From: Hygrophila difformis
Lineage: Eukaryota; Streptophyta; Magnoliopsida; Lamiales; Acanthaceae
Reading direction: 5' to 3'
Assembly (NCBI GenBank): GCA_030278955.1
Contig: JAOANR010000012.1
Location: 27,025,977 to 27,089,976 of the forward strand
DNA length: 64,000 nt
Part shown: positions 24,678-35,642 of the stretch, one piece after another
How the letters are laid out: each line of letters opens with the position of its first letter
Position numbering within the stretch: the first letter of the stretch is position 1
Notes under the pieces: model-generated
Seen by the model: only the letters and a program-made list of their open reading frames with translations
What the model was told of the DNA's origin: nothing
The model's database searches: none
Made by a program: the position numbers and the translations under genes

Positions 24678-24759
24678 TGGCTCAAATTTGTGTATTTAAT
24701 GTTTTTTTTAATTTAATATTATTATTTTATTTTCTAATTTTTAATTTATTATTATTATT

Positions 24760-26355
24760 TTATTCGGCCTCCAAAGCCGCCGTCGATGGCCTTCTGGGAC
24801 CACTACCCTGGGAATTTGCCACCATCTTTGGTTCATCTTCATCTCTACTGGGTTTCATTTCTTTGAAATGAGTTCCGTATGTAGGCCAACGCTTCTCATC
24901 TTGTTCCGCAAGGAACTTTTCCAAGCGGGCCGCCCTTTCAGCCAGCTGGGCAAGGTCATTAGAATCCTGCACAATTAAATGTTCCTTCAATTTTGGTAAC
25001 ATGTTAACCACTGCGATGTTGGCTATCTCCCTATCAGGGACTGCCATTGTGCATCGGCTCTTAAGCCGCTGTAACCTGTTAACGAAAGTACTTTCCGTCT
25101 CATCGGCAAATTGCTTTGCATTAGTCAAGTCTGTGAGACTCACCTGTGACAGTGGTGTGTAGAACCTGTCATGGAATGCTTGCTCGAGGTCGGCCCAATT
25201 TTGGATTGAGTTAGGCCGCAGGGAAGCATACCATGCGAAAGCAGGTCCAGTGAGGGATGAGCTAAAGAGCCTCAACTTCAACCAGTCATTAGCCGCCGCT
25301 TCCCCAAACTGAGCAGTGAACCTGCCCACATGCTCCACAGTGGACTTGCCGTCGTCCCCTGAGAATTTGGAGAACTCGGGCATTTTAAAGCCTCGTGGGT
25401 ATGGTTGCATAGTATCTACCCAATCAGGGTAAGGCTTTGTGTATGTAGGCCGCTCCATGGGCCTTAGTTGGATCGCGAAGTGTTGATGCATCATGTCTGC
25501 AAGCAACTCGGGTGACACTGCCGGTGCCTGCGTAGGAGGCATGGCGGCTGGTGTGGCAGGAGTCGCAACCACTCCACATGGCTGTGGCGTCTGCCCCCCT
25601 GGCTGTGACACCTGCCCCCAGGGCTGTGGCTTCTTCCCCCCTGGCTGTGGCGTCTGCCCTCCTGGCTGTGGCATCTGCCCCAAGGATTGTGGCGCCTGCC
25701 CCCCTGGCTGTGACGTCTGCACCCAAGGTTGTGGCGCCTGCCCCCTAGTTGTGGCATCTGCCGCCGTACAGCCTGGAGAAGCACTGGAGGCCACTAAACA
25801 GCCTGGTGCCGCATAGACTGGCGCTGGAGGCGCCGCATATCAAAAACTCGGCATCATAGGTGCCGCTGGGGTGAAGGCATAAGCAGCCTGGTATGGATTT
25901 ATAAACGGACTAGCCAAGCTTCCCGCCTCAGGGATTGGCGGCTGGCTAGATGACGTTCCCCATGTTTGTTGTTGGCCGCCTGACGGCCTTGGACATGTGA
26001 TGCTTAGCGATACCGTGTTAACGCCGTTTGCAAGAGCAGTTGTATAAGCAGTTACTTCTTGCTGAGTCCTTAATGCACTGAAGCCTCTATCGATTTGATC
26101 GGCCATGGCAGGCCGCAAAACATCCATCAAATGCCTCGTAAGTACAGGCATGAATTCGGCCATCGATTCTGTCATCAAAAGCCGCATTTGTTCTGTCATT
26201 GTGGGGGTCTGCATAATCCCCTCTTGTGGCTGGGCAGTACTTGTCGTCTCAATCACATCCTCAGACGACGTTCTCCCTGGTGTTTTATCTTGTAAAGACA
26301 TCTCTTCGAATTTTTGCGTTAAATCACTCACCAATCGTCCAGATCTTAGATGCAT
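24760..26355 (-). pseudogene. Ty3/gypsy gag with one in-frame TGA
   Basis: From ATG 26355 (MHLRSGRLVSDLTQKFEEMS) the frame is open to a TGA at 25840-25842. It then continues in the same frame through a Gln/Pro/Gly repeat tract and the conserved gag core (PEFSKFSGDDGKSTVEHVGR, LRLFSSSLTGPAFAWYASL, WADLEQAFHDRFY) to a TAA at 24760. Upstream, the minus strand carries AATTGGCACGCCCAGTGGGA next to the LTR, a leader/primer site usual for this gypsy type. No zinc knuckle or protease follows; pol is deleted. Confidence 0.85.
25566..25740 (-). repeat. 21-bp minisatellite encoding [PS]QPxGQx heptapeptides
   Basis: About eight tandem copies of a 21-bp unit (plus strand CCTGGCTGTGGCGTCTGCCCC) encode PQPGGQT, SQPGGQA, PQPWGQV and similar repeats inside the gag frame. 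Confidence 0.8.
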
Positions 26356-26410
26356 ACACTTCTTTGAAGCGGATATGACTTTAACTTCGGTCCCACTGGG
26401 CGTGCCAATT

Positions 26411-26895
26411 TGTTTCACCGTAATTGTATGAGGAAACACCTTTATTTTGATTGAATGATGTTGAAGAAGCTTACAAGTAATTGCGAAATAGAAATTACAA
26501 GAATTTAAGAAAGCAGTAAAGGAATAGAAATTGCAGAACAAAAGAACTGAAAAGGAATTACAGGAATTAAGGAAAGCTGTAAAATAAAGAAAAAAAGAAT
26601 TGCAGAAAGTAAAAGAATAAAAATGCGGCTTCTTGAGAAATGTTGAAGGTGTCTTTAATGAAGACGATCTTCCAGTATTTATAAGCCGTCTAGACTCCTG
26701 CCTTATGCCCGCTTCCAGTGATGCTACGGTCTTTTAACTTCCATGGACTTCAGTCTTTTGGAACTGTCAATTTGTTGTCCAGCCTCTTGTGTTTTGCTCG
26801 AAAAGTTTAATGCAGTAATGCAGACTGAGCCTAGAATGTTGGGCCGATGCATGCTGGGCTTCAACTTGTGAGCTCGAACAATTGTTGGGTCGACA
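26411..26895 (-). repeat. 5' LTR of the mosaic gypsy element, 485 bp
   Basis: It runs TGTTTCACCG to GTCGACA on the plus strand, followed by the CCAAC duplication. The first 58 bp recur at 21083-21140. Confidence 0.75.
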
Positions 26896-26921
26896 CCAAC
26901 TTAAAATGGGTCCATCTGAAT

Positions 26922-27122
26922 TTGAGTCTCCTATGTGGCAATTGACCCGGCCACCGTGTCCATCAAACAATTACCCTCTTAATCCATTGCCACGTCTTAT
27001 AATTACAGACCATTAGGGCTTTCGGGACTGATTTTGCTCGGATTTGCGATATTAATGGACTATTTGGGGCCAAAATTTTGACACGGATGGATCCGGTAAA
27101 AAAGGAAACAAAAGGGACGTAT
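26922..27122 (-). repeat. Right terminal inverted repeat of the MULE
   Basis: Reverse complement of 11376-11567 with minor indels. It begins 21 bp after the CCAAC duplication. Confidence 0.7.
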
Positions 27123-27435
27123 TTGGTTATTTTTCCCATCCAGAGAGACCGCGAACTTTGGCCCAAAGTCTTTTCTGCTTCTTTTGGGTTTAATAAGTTA
27201 AAATTAGTGTGGTTATTTATGTTTAAGATTTTAATGAATTTGGATACCGATTAATTTTGATTTAATATTATCACAATGATGTAATAATTAGATCTTGTTA
27301 GACTCGTCTAATATAAAGGGGAGGGGGGGGGGGGGGGGGGATGGGGGTCGGGTGGGGAATCAACCCTCAATTTATAGCCTATAGAATGGGAGTTGGGACT
27401 TGACGATTAGATCTCATCCCCATTTGTATTTGGAA
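27123..27435. other. Intergenic with a poly-G tract
   Basis: Contains a run of 18 G at about 27323-27340, preceded by GGGGA. Otherwise no feature. Confidence 0.6.
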
Positions 27436-28205
27436 CACTGTATTGTATTACGATGTATTGTAGTATTATTTAATGCAGGTGTATAGTATTATGATGTATT
27501 GTATTAAATTAATGTTATACACAGTGTTTGGTGTTGATGTTGTATTACATTATGATGTATTATATTTTAAACAACTAAATAAAAAATAGTTTTCTTAATA
27601 ATAAATAATATATTTAAAATAATATTATTTAAAAAATAAGTAAATTAAAAAATAATTAATATATTAATAAATAATTTATTAAAAATAATAATTAAATAAT
27701 TAAATTAAAACAATTAATATATTACTCCCTCCGTCCCATTCCAAATGTCATACTTACTATTTTTGGATGTCCCATTACAAATGTCTTCTTTCTATAAATA
27801 TAAATAATTTTCCCCTCCAACAACTATGTGGACCCCACCATATACTCACAAACCAACTCTACCTTAATTCCCGTGCTCAACAGTAACCAGACACTTGGAG
27901 TGGGACGGAGGGAGTAATAAATAATATATAAAAGATAATATTATTTTAATATCATACTCCAATATTTAATAGTTATGAAATGCATAAGGAAAAAAAGAAA
28001 AAAGAAAAATAAACATAAATAAAAATAATACACCATAAACTCACCATTTCACAAGGTATTAAATAATACATTAAACCCCTCATTAAAATAATACCTATAT
28101 ATATCTTAGAAATCACCAAACGTATGATAGCATTATTTTAGTGCATAAGATTAATACTATACACCCTAATACATTCTAATACACCATACCAAACATACCT
28201 ATAGG
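27436..28205. mobile_element. AT-rich terminal-inverted-repeat element, unclassified
   Basis: The left end carries repeated GTATTGTATTA-type words and the right end is a rough inverse (GTGTATTAGAATGTATTAGG on the minus strand). The interior is almost pure A/T with no ORF. A Stowaway MITE is nested inside. Boundaries are approximate. Confidence 0.45.
27725..27914. mobile_element. Stowaway MITE, 190 bp, intact ends
   Basis: Inverted termini CTCCCTCCGTCCCA...TGGGACGGAGGGAG are flanked by TA on both sides (27723-27724 and 27915-27916), the Tc1/mariner-type duplication. Confidence 0.9.
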
Positions 28206-28430
28206 GTTATATATAGGGTGGGCCGTTCGAATATTAAAAAATTTTCAAGTATTTGCTAATGAATTGAACAAATATTCTAAGTTGTACCAACGCTAAACCG
28301 CAAAAATTTGTTCTCCGGCTTCGGCTCATAAAAAAAAAAACAAAAAACAAAATTACATAATGGTTCCAGAGTCAATAAAGCAACAGGAAAACAAACCATA
28401 TACCTGTGCCAGAAGTCCAGAACTTTAATA

Positions 28431-28671
28431 CTACCTCCGTTACATAATATTTTTTACGGACCTATTTTCACGTAGTTCAATGTACATTTTAAATCATTAA
28501 TAACTCAATTTCGGTACAAGTAAAAATTCTAAACATTCGATATTTAAAACTTTAAGTAACAAGATCCCACTTGGTTATATTTTAACTTATAACTATAATA
28601 AAACTTTAAGTAAAAGTCCTTAGGTAAATAGTAAAACATTAGCAAATGTAAACATCAATACGAGATGTAAG
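28431..28671. mobile_element. Stowaway-like MITE of the 255-bp family
   Basis: It starts TA-CTACCTCCGTTAC and shares the internal blocks GTACATTTTAAATCATTAAT, CAAGTAAAAATTCTAAA and ATAATAAAACTTTAAGT with the other copies. The right terminus is degenerate. Confidence 0.65.
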
Positions 28672-29041
28672 TATAATGATTCAAGATATTCAAATCATCC
28701 ATTGAAAATCATTCTACAAATTACACCTGCATAATTCACCATTCAAAATATAACCCCAAAGAACACAAGGGTATATCCAAAATTACAAAATGAAGCCGAT
28801 GCAATTGACACAGCTACAAAATTATATTCTTCTTCGGCCAACCATACACCAACGGTCCAGACATCCACCTACCTATTCCTCCCTTTCTTTTGACATCTTT
28901 GCACTTATTTATGTTCTAGCTTTCCCATTTACAGGTACAACAGATTTTCTCCGTCTATAGATATATAGATATGTTTTAAGGAAGGTCGACTGATGATTGC
29001 CTGATTAGTGGATTGTGAATCCATGTGTATACCTTCCGGAT
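28672..29041 (-). other. 3' flank and probable 3' UTR of the CID7-like gene
   Basis: No ORF is recognised here. It lies immediately downstream of the CID7 stop codon. No polyadenylation site was assigned. Confidence 0.4.
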
Positions 29042-32000
29042 TCAGTATATAACAACTCGAAGGAGCCCTGGCTGTGGCTCAGAATAATCAAGTCCCTCCT
29101 CTAACAGATATCGCTGGACAGCAATGGGGAGCCTAGCTGGAGTGCGAGAAGAACCCCTTGTGTGGCCTGTCCCGACACATATATAAACAAGCAAGTGTTG
29201 ATCCACCGACCTGGCTGCATTCTTCATCACCAACAGCTCGCGCTTGAGCACATGAATAGCTTCGCTTGCGTGCAGGCCATGAAGATCTATCATCCGTTCC
29301 CTTGAATTAGTGGGGGTGTCTAAATTCCTGAATATGTAGCAGATTCATACAATTACTAGATAAAGAAGAAACGGAATTTCCACCAATGGGAATCACGGGG
29401 CAATTAGTATTATCTTTTCATTTGTATTCACCATTTCCAAAGCAAGAAGGCCAGCAATTTGAGTCCTAAACATAATTATAAGATATACTTTCAACAGATT
29501 AGGAGATAACAAACCTTTGACGATAGATAGCTTCTTGTGCTTTTTCATGAGCTGCCTTCATCTGCATGTTGTGCAGCTGCCCTTTGATGCTCAACTCCTT
29601 GGCAAGGGCCTTGTTACCAATGAGATATGCCTGCCGTGCCTGATCTCACATGGAGTTTCAGAGTTAGTAAAAACACGAAGCATAAATTGGACTGTCAATA
29701 CACATTGGCATGTATTCAGTAATCAAAAGATATAGCACAAGCTCCATGATGGCAAAAACATGTTAATCCATAAGTATGTAATACTATTAGTTTCACCTCT
29801 TAATTTGGATGACAAGAGATTCCTGAAGTTAATAGACAAGTAAAATTAGAAGATAAAAAATGGATTCCTGAAATATATAGAGTAATCCAGAAACATTATG
29901 AACCTGAAGTATGGTCCCTTAACACAACACATATGAACACACACATGCGCAATTATATATAGCTAGATATAAAACAACATGTTTCCCAATTTACTTGTGT
30001 CTCTTGTAGTTTGTACCATGTTAAAGTCAAGTAGTGCCTATATATACAGAAACAACTGATATCCTTTTTATTCTGCATATTTCAGCCCTTCTGCATGCCT
30101 ACACAGAACTTACCTGTTCAATGTATGTATTCCATCCACGTGCATGATCACGAGCTCCCTCACGCATCTCAGAGTACATATTTGCTGCCACCCCAAACAA
30201 GTTAAGCAATACACTAGCATATGTATTTCCCCACAATTAAGTTTAAAATAAATTTTTTTTAAAAAAAAAATTAAGAACCTATATTCTAAGGTATTTACCA
30301 ACTGTTTCCCCAGTTTCAAGCCAGAGAGGTGATGCATGAACAGAGTCTCGACTTCGAAGCCTATCACCATGAATGCCCCTTCCCTGTACTGTACTATAAG
30401 AGCTTGCAAGAACTTGGGAACCTCTGCTTGATCCTATGTTTGCTCTTGGAGAACCATTTCTATCAAACCTCCAGATGCTATTAGGATCATGCAGTGGCAT
30501 TTTTCTAACAGCTGAGGCAAAATCTGTAGCACTCCTTGAAGAAGTGAAGGAATTGGATCTAAACGATAATGTGCCCTGCTTTTCAGAGGCCTGGTAAGGG
30601 CTAGCATTCTGATGAAGACCATCACCAGCAAATTTTGCCATATTGTTTTGACCATCTCTCATAGAAAGGGCTGGAAAATCCATTGCAGAAAGCCTTGGAG
30701 CAGCTAAGGTTTTTGAATTGAGAGTTTGATTTTGGCCGCCATCAACCTGAAGCTGCAGGTAATTAATGCATAAGTGCCACATACCATAAAATTCAAAATA
30801 CGGATTACCAAAACAGCACAACAACGATATCATAAGGAGGCAAAAAACAACAGAGAAGAATCTTCCTTTTAAAAGGCCAATCATAGACAATCACTAGACA
30901 TTTTGGTTCATAATTTTAAAAACTTCTCTACAGTTAGCCTTATAAAACCCTTTCCACTATTCGTCTCCAAGTTTTTCCACACTAGGTTCATCATACCATC
31001 TTATTTAACAGGAATGCACAAGGAAATACAGATTGTAATCTCAAATCCTTCGAGGTAAATCATCCAATTGCTACATTCAGGAACCAGAGCCCACAGGGTG
31101 AGAGTCATTTACCTTCAAGAAGTAAATGTGTACGAAAGCATTAATTCAATGCTGTTTGGGTGATCTTTTGTGAGCTGGTAACATGCATCAGCTATAAGCT
31201 AATATAACAATAATACATGGACTAAAATGAAATCAACCTCATCTGATGCTAGCTAACCAACAACTAATACATTAGGAAAAAACAAATTTAACATGTTTAT
31301 TCAAACTACTACAAAACATATATATGTATACCGCTTGATATCAGGCATATGCATAATTAAACTGGCAGAGTAATATAAGTAGACAGGGTCAAGCAAACAA
31401 TCAGAACAGGAAAGAAAATTTTGGATGGGGTTAACTACCCTTCAGATGAGTATACCAAGGGCCATATGATTCAAGCTTGAAAAGAAGACAAACAAAGCGA
31501 ATGAAGTTGCATTACTTGCACCATTAAAGACGAAAAATAGCATATTAGTCCATCTTGTGTCATTTTCAAAAATCTGGAACAAATACTACTTACTACACCC
31601 CAAAATATAACATTTGAAATATCATATTGATTAAGAAATCTTGGAAATTTTCATTTTTACCATAAGATAGTTGAATATTTATTCCTTGAAAAGGGTATAT
31701 TAGTCCTATAATAAAAGGGTATATTCAAGGATGGACTGAAGGGAATAATTCAGGAAAAAATTCTGCAAATTTGTATTCCTAGTCATCATAAGGACAATCC
31801 ACTTTTAGCTATTTACCCATTCAATTATCTCCTCCAATAAGAACTGTAAGGTGACTCCATAAGTTGCAGCATTAATGAATCGCAGCATGAAAATAATTTC
31901 CTCGAAGCATATGATGCACAATTGTGCTCTAATGCTCTTGGTTACTTAAGTTAATGATCCATGTCATGTTCGACTTTATAAATTCATAACAAACATGTCT

Positions 32001-32801
32001 GCAGGCTGCAGCACACCAATACTACTCCAATATCAAGGCCGAAAAATAGCCTACCTCAAGTTGTGTGAGCATTTCTATAGTTAGGTCCAAATTGCCTGCA
32101 CTGGAAAAGTACACCTCCGCCAAACTTTCTGTTGCAAAACTAGGAAATTGTGAAGCCAAAAACTCGAGAGGGCTGAATTCAGTATTGTCCATCAACAATT
32201 GCTCATTTGGCATACTCTCAAGGAAAGAATGCCTTGGGTTTTTAAAACCAGGTCCCTCTCTCATTAAAAGATGATCATTGTTGATGTGTTCATCCCAAGG
32301 TTTTGCCAGTGAAGGGTGAAGACTTGTGGGTGATGAATATTCACCATATGATGTCAATGGAGATCTCAGCTTTTCCGAATAAGGGTTTTCAAAAACAGGG
32401 CGAGGTGATAGCCCTTGCAACTCCTTTAACATGAAGCCACTGCCCATTGATGCAGCATATCTTGAACCTTCATTTATCTCATTTAGGGACAAACTTGAAA
32501 ATGATAGATTGTTGATCCCTTGAGTGTCATCCAAACCCATGGCCTTGAAGTCGGGAGTAATATCATCCGGGAGCTGGTGGCTCCAATACTGTTGGGCTTC
32601 ATCATCAGAATTGCGTGAAACAGATGACTCCGATCTATCAAATTTAACTTTCCCTGGTATAGAAGGGTTCGAGGAATCCTCTGCAGCAGGTGACCTCAGA
32701 GCAAATGGAACAAATTCAGTGGCATTGGGATTCAGAACTCCCTTTCTTAAGGTAGCAAGATCATTGTCGCCCGAAGAAACACCCTTTCCCGACAAGAACA
32801 T
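29042..32801 (-). CDS. CID7: CID7-like PABC-interacting protein with CUE, DUF1771 and Smr domains
   Basis: Five coding exons on the minus strand: 32801-32055, 30752-30299, 30184-30114, 29639-29515, 29327-29042. All have GT-AG borders and compatible phases, giving 1683 nt and 560 residues, close to Arabidopsis CID7. Residues about 23-34 (LNPNATEFVPFA) are a PAM2 motif that binds the MLLE domain of poly(A)-binding protein. A CUE-like segment (SPLEFLASQFPSFATESLAE) ends exon 1. DUF1771 (YSEMREGARDHARGWNTYIE...) occupies about 401-466. The C-terminal Smr domain starts IDLHGLHASEA and has the GTGHTRG loop. Smr proteins are nucleic-acid binding or nicking. A cytosolic role in mRNA or RNA quality control is inferred from the family. 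Confidence 0.95.
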
Positions 32802-33590
32802 TACTTACTTTTCTCTTATAGTTTTGACTGGCAAATTAAATGGAATCTTTAGATGGAATTGCTGAAGGTGTAGTGTTTAATATGTGTCAAACAAAACCTG
32901 CAAGCGCAAAAACTCTCCCGTATTAAAAGTTATAAATAAAAGAAACAAAGACAAGAACTAAAAAAATTTACAGATGAAGAAACATCAAATACGCATTCAT
33001 CAAAAGACCATATAAAAGGCAATGATAATCATATCATCAAACTAGAAAAATAAAACATGAAACAATCAGCAAAACAACTTCCAGCGTTCACACATCTCTG
33101 CCGCAGCAACACATTCATCATCAACAGTAACCATCAATGCACAAACATCGTGAAAACACACAAACACAATTACATACAATTTGCAGCAAGCTGATAACTC
33201 AATTAAAACAAAGATCGTGCATAAAAAGAAAACCCATAAAAGGAAACACACAATTTCCAACTTGAACAACAGAACCCATTAGATCTTCATCTGAAAAATA
33301 AAAAGATTCATCATAGCAAAAGAAACCACTGCTCAAAGAAACCACAAGATCTGGGCTACCTTTGTGACGCTTCATCCTGGGAAATATTGAGAAAATGCAT
33401 CCATAACCACGCTGCAGAAAAGGAAAGGCAAAGACACGAGATTTTCAGAACAGAAATTCAGAAAGCAGAGTCCAATCAAGAAAAGAGAGTATATGCATAT
33501 ATCATCAACTACCTGTATATAACAAAAACCCAGTTAGAGAAAATCTAGAAAAGAAAAAACTCGGTTGTGGATTGGGGGGTAAAAGCAGGG
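32802..33590 (-). other. 5' leader and promoter of the CID7-like gene
   Basis: Non-coding sequence upstream of the ATG, probably holding one or more 5' UTR exons and introns. I cannot fix the transcription start. Confidence 0.4.
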
Positions 33591-34169
33591 CTTCTTTTCC
33601 GCCTAATCTTCTTCTCGGCTGCTCCACGCCTACAGGCCCTACACTATACTAATGCTTTTTTCTTTTTTCATTTCTATATCTACTGTCTTTCTGGTAGGAA
33701 GAGTATTTCGCTTGGATTTTCCCTTCTTTGCCCTTACATTTTCATAATATATTTTGGGTCAGATTTCGTAGTGTTTTTTAGACCACAATAAATAATGTCA
33801 ACACACTCACGATCGGGATGAGTTGGTGAGTTAATTTAAATTTAATCTACACTAATTGTATTATTTGTATTTAATACTGTATTTTTTAAATTTTAATACT
33901 TGATCATATTTTACATAATGTGTGTGGATATAAACCTTGAGAATATCCGTGGCTGTTTGGTTTTAGATATTTTAGAAGGGGAAAAAACCAAAATATTTTT
34001 CTTAAAATCATGTACTCCATTTAAAGTTAAACTACTGTATTTTACTAATTTTACTCTGGGTTTAGGGGATGGGACATGGGAGGCAAAGTTCCTACTTCCT
34101 CCCTTCTTCTTTATTTGCCTTGGGGATTTTATTACTATTCACTCATACACTTTCATTTAATGTTTTATT
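33591..34169. other. Intergenic
   Basis: AT-rich with no recognisable gene. Confidence 0.5.
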
Positions 34170-34375
34170 ATAGTATACAAGTTAAAATATAGCAAAATGA
34201 GATCTTGTTAGATTCATCTTGTCGTGTAGTTTTCAGATATCAAACTTTTAAAATTTTTACTTATACCGAGATAGAGTAATTAATGGTTTACCAAGATAGA
34301 GTTATTAATGGTTTAAAATGTGCATTGGACTGCGCGCAGATTGAGTCCATAGCAAATAAAAGAAGACAGAGGAAG
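34170..34375. mobile_element. Partial Stowaway-like MITE
   Basis: It carries the family blocks in inverse order (GATCTTGTTAGATTCATCTTG, TTAATGGTTTAAAATGTGCA) and ends ACAGAGGAAG-TA. The left terminus is not clear. Confidence 0.5.
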
Positions 34376-34377
34376 TA

Positions 34378-34503
34378 CTTTCCAACCTTAGGTTGGTCCG
34401 TCAGTGGTTTGATTCCCCACTTGGTCCTCTATCTTCCTTTATAATTTGTGTGCCATGTGCTCCCACCACTCTTTCCTCTGGCTTCGGCTTCTCCAAAAAA
34501 AAA
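34378..34503 (+). mobile_element. SINE copy (5'-truncated)
   Basis: It has a box-B-like GGTTTGATTCCCC, then the family body (TTTATAATTTGTGTGCCATG, GCTCCCACCACTCTTTCCT) and an A tail at 34495-34503. The body matches the SINEs near 42.7 and 46.3 kb. Confidence 0.65.
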
Positions 34504-34636
34504 ATTACTGTCGATTTAAGCGATGTGTTGTAGCATTTTTCAACGGGTGGGATAATAATGTTTGCATTACACAGGTGAAACATATGTCAAATCTGACGGG
34601 AGTACTAATTACACAGTATATTAAATTTATCATATA

Positions 34637-34899
34637 CTCTCTTCGTTTTTATTCTTGAACTCATCCAGCACAGTCCAATGCACATTTTAAATTATTAATA
34701 AATTATATTCGATACAAATAAAAATTTTAAAAGTTCTATATTTAAAAACTATAAGACAAGAGGAATGTAACAAGACGAATGTAACAAGATCCAACTTGAC
34801 TATATTTTAACTTGTATAACTATTATAAAACTTTAAGTCAAAGTGTGAGTAAATAGTTGTAAAAAACCAAATGGTGCAAGGAAAAAAATAAAAAGTGAG
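34637..34899. mobile_element. Stowaway-like MITE of the 255-bp family
   Basis: Starts CTCTCTTCGTTTTTATTC and holds the family interior (CCAATGCACATTTTAAATTA, AACAAGATCCAACTTGAC). The termini are decayed and the boundaries approximate. Confidence 0.55.
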
Positions 34900-34912
34900 T
34901 ACTATGCTATTA

Positions 34913-35241
34913 CTCCCTCCGTCCTAATAATTTTGGCCACTTTCTCTTCCATCCCAATAATTTTGCACATAATAATCTGTTTATTGGGATGGATCACAGC
35001 TATCTTGTCATGTTTGACTTTTTTGTACTGTTCATTGATTAAGTTTGACTCAATTTTATTGTGTATATATATTCGAAAAAAATATTCGAGTTGTGTCTTA
35101 TTAGAATCGTATTGTCATGTAGTTTTAGAATATATATTTTACATAATTTTGTTGTACATATTTTGAGATACTAACGGTTGAAAAAACGCATTGGATAGTG
35201 TGCAGAAGTCAAACAAGACAAGTTAAATGGGACGGAGGGAA
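34913..35241. mobile_element. Stowaway MITE, about 329 bp
   Basis: Inverted termini CTCCCTCCGTCCTAAT and AAATGGGACGGAGGGA are flanked by TA (34911-34912, 35242-35243). A second partial terminus pair (CCTCCGTCCCAATATATTAT and TGGGACAGAGGGAG) lies at 35291-35325, suggesting a composite. Confidence 0.75.
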
Positions 35242-35642
35242 TATAATGATCTGTTTATTTGGCCACTTCCTCCTCGTCCCAATAATTTTATCCTCCGTCC
35301 CAATATATTATTGGGACAGAGGGAGTAATATATAATGATCTTTTTTTAAAAATACGTATATAACCAGAAAATAAAAATGAATTTTTCTAGTGACCTATTC
35401 TAAATTTCTCATTAATATATCCAATTCAGGTATAGTCTTTTAAATAATCTATTTGCGTAGAAATCACAAAAGATATTTTTCGCATCTCATATTTTTCTAT
35501 CACACAAAAAATCTATTATATCACATACATCGCATCGTATTCTTCCATCACATGACATAATTCTCCAATCACATACAACATGTTGCATGTGAAACCACTT
35601 GCACATAATCCTCTCTTGACTCTTAATATATATATTTATTAA

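Larger units (their letters stand above)
21083..26895 (-). mobile_element. Mosaic LTR retroelement: gypsy ends and gag around a truncated copia
   Basis: The outer ends are TGTTTTACCG (21083) and GGGTCGACA (26895). They are flanked by the duplication CCAAC at 21078-21082 and 26896-26900. The right LTR (26411-26895) is complete; only its first 58 bp survive at the left end (21083-21140). Between them, right to left, are a gypsy gag, a GC-rich LTR-like segment with a leader, and a copia element missing its 3' half. At 21140 the copia integrase joins the gypsy LTR directly. The whole looks like nested insertions followed by a deletion. Confidence 0.75.
11376..27122 (-). mobile_element. Decayed Mutator-like element (MULE) with nested retroelements
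   Basis: About 190-200 bp at 11376-11567 recurs inverted at 26922-27122 (shared blocks TTTTTTACCGGATC, AAATTTTGGCCCCAAAT, GCCCTAATGGTCTGTAA, TGCCACATA). Between them lies a decayed MuDR-type transposase on the minus strand. Removing two TSD-flanked insertions (12803-17146 and 21083-26895, plus one TSD each) leaves about 5.6 kb, a normal size for an autonomous MULE with long TIRs. I could not find a matching 9-bp TSD; the left end abuts a truncated MITE and may be damaged. Confidence 0.7.

Noticed and set aside
25493..25816. Cys/Gly/Pro-rich plus-strand ORF resembling a cysteine-rich peptide
   Set aside because: It is the complement of the gag heptapeptide minisatellite; the repeats make every frame open.
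14876..26355. Possible integrated pararetrovirus (endogenous caulimovirid)
   Set aside because: The pol and gag pieces have LTRs, PBS/PPT and 5-bp target duplications and match Ty3/gypsy and Ty1/copia; no movement or coat protein domain is seen.
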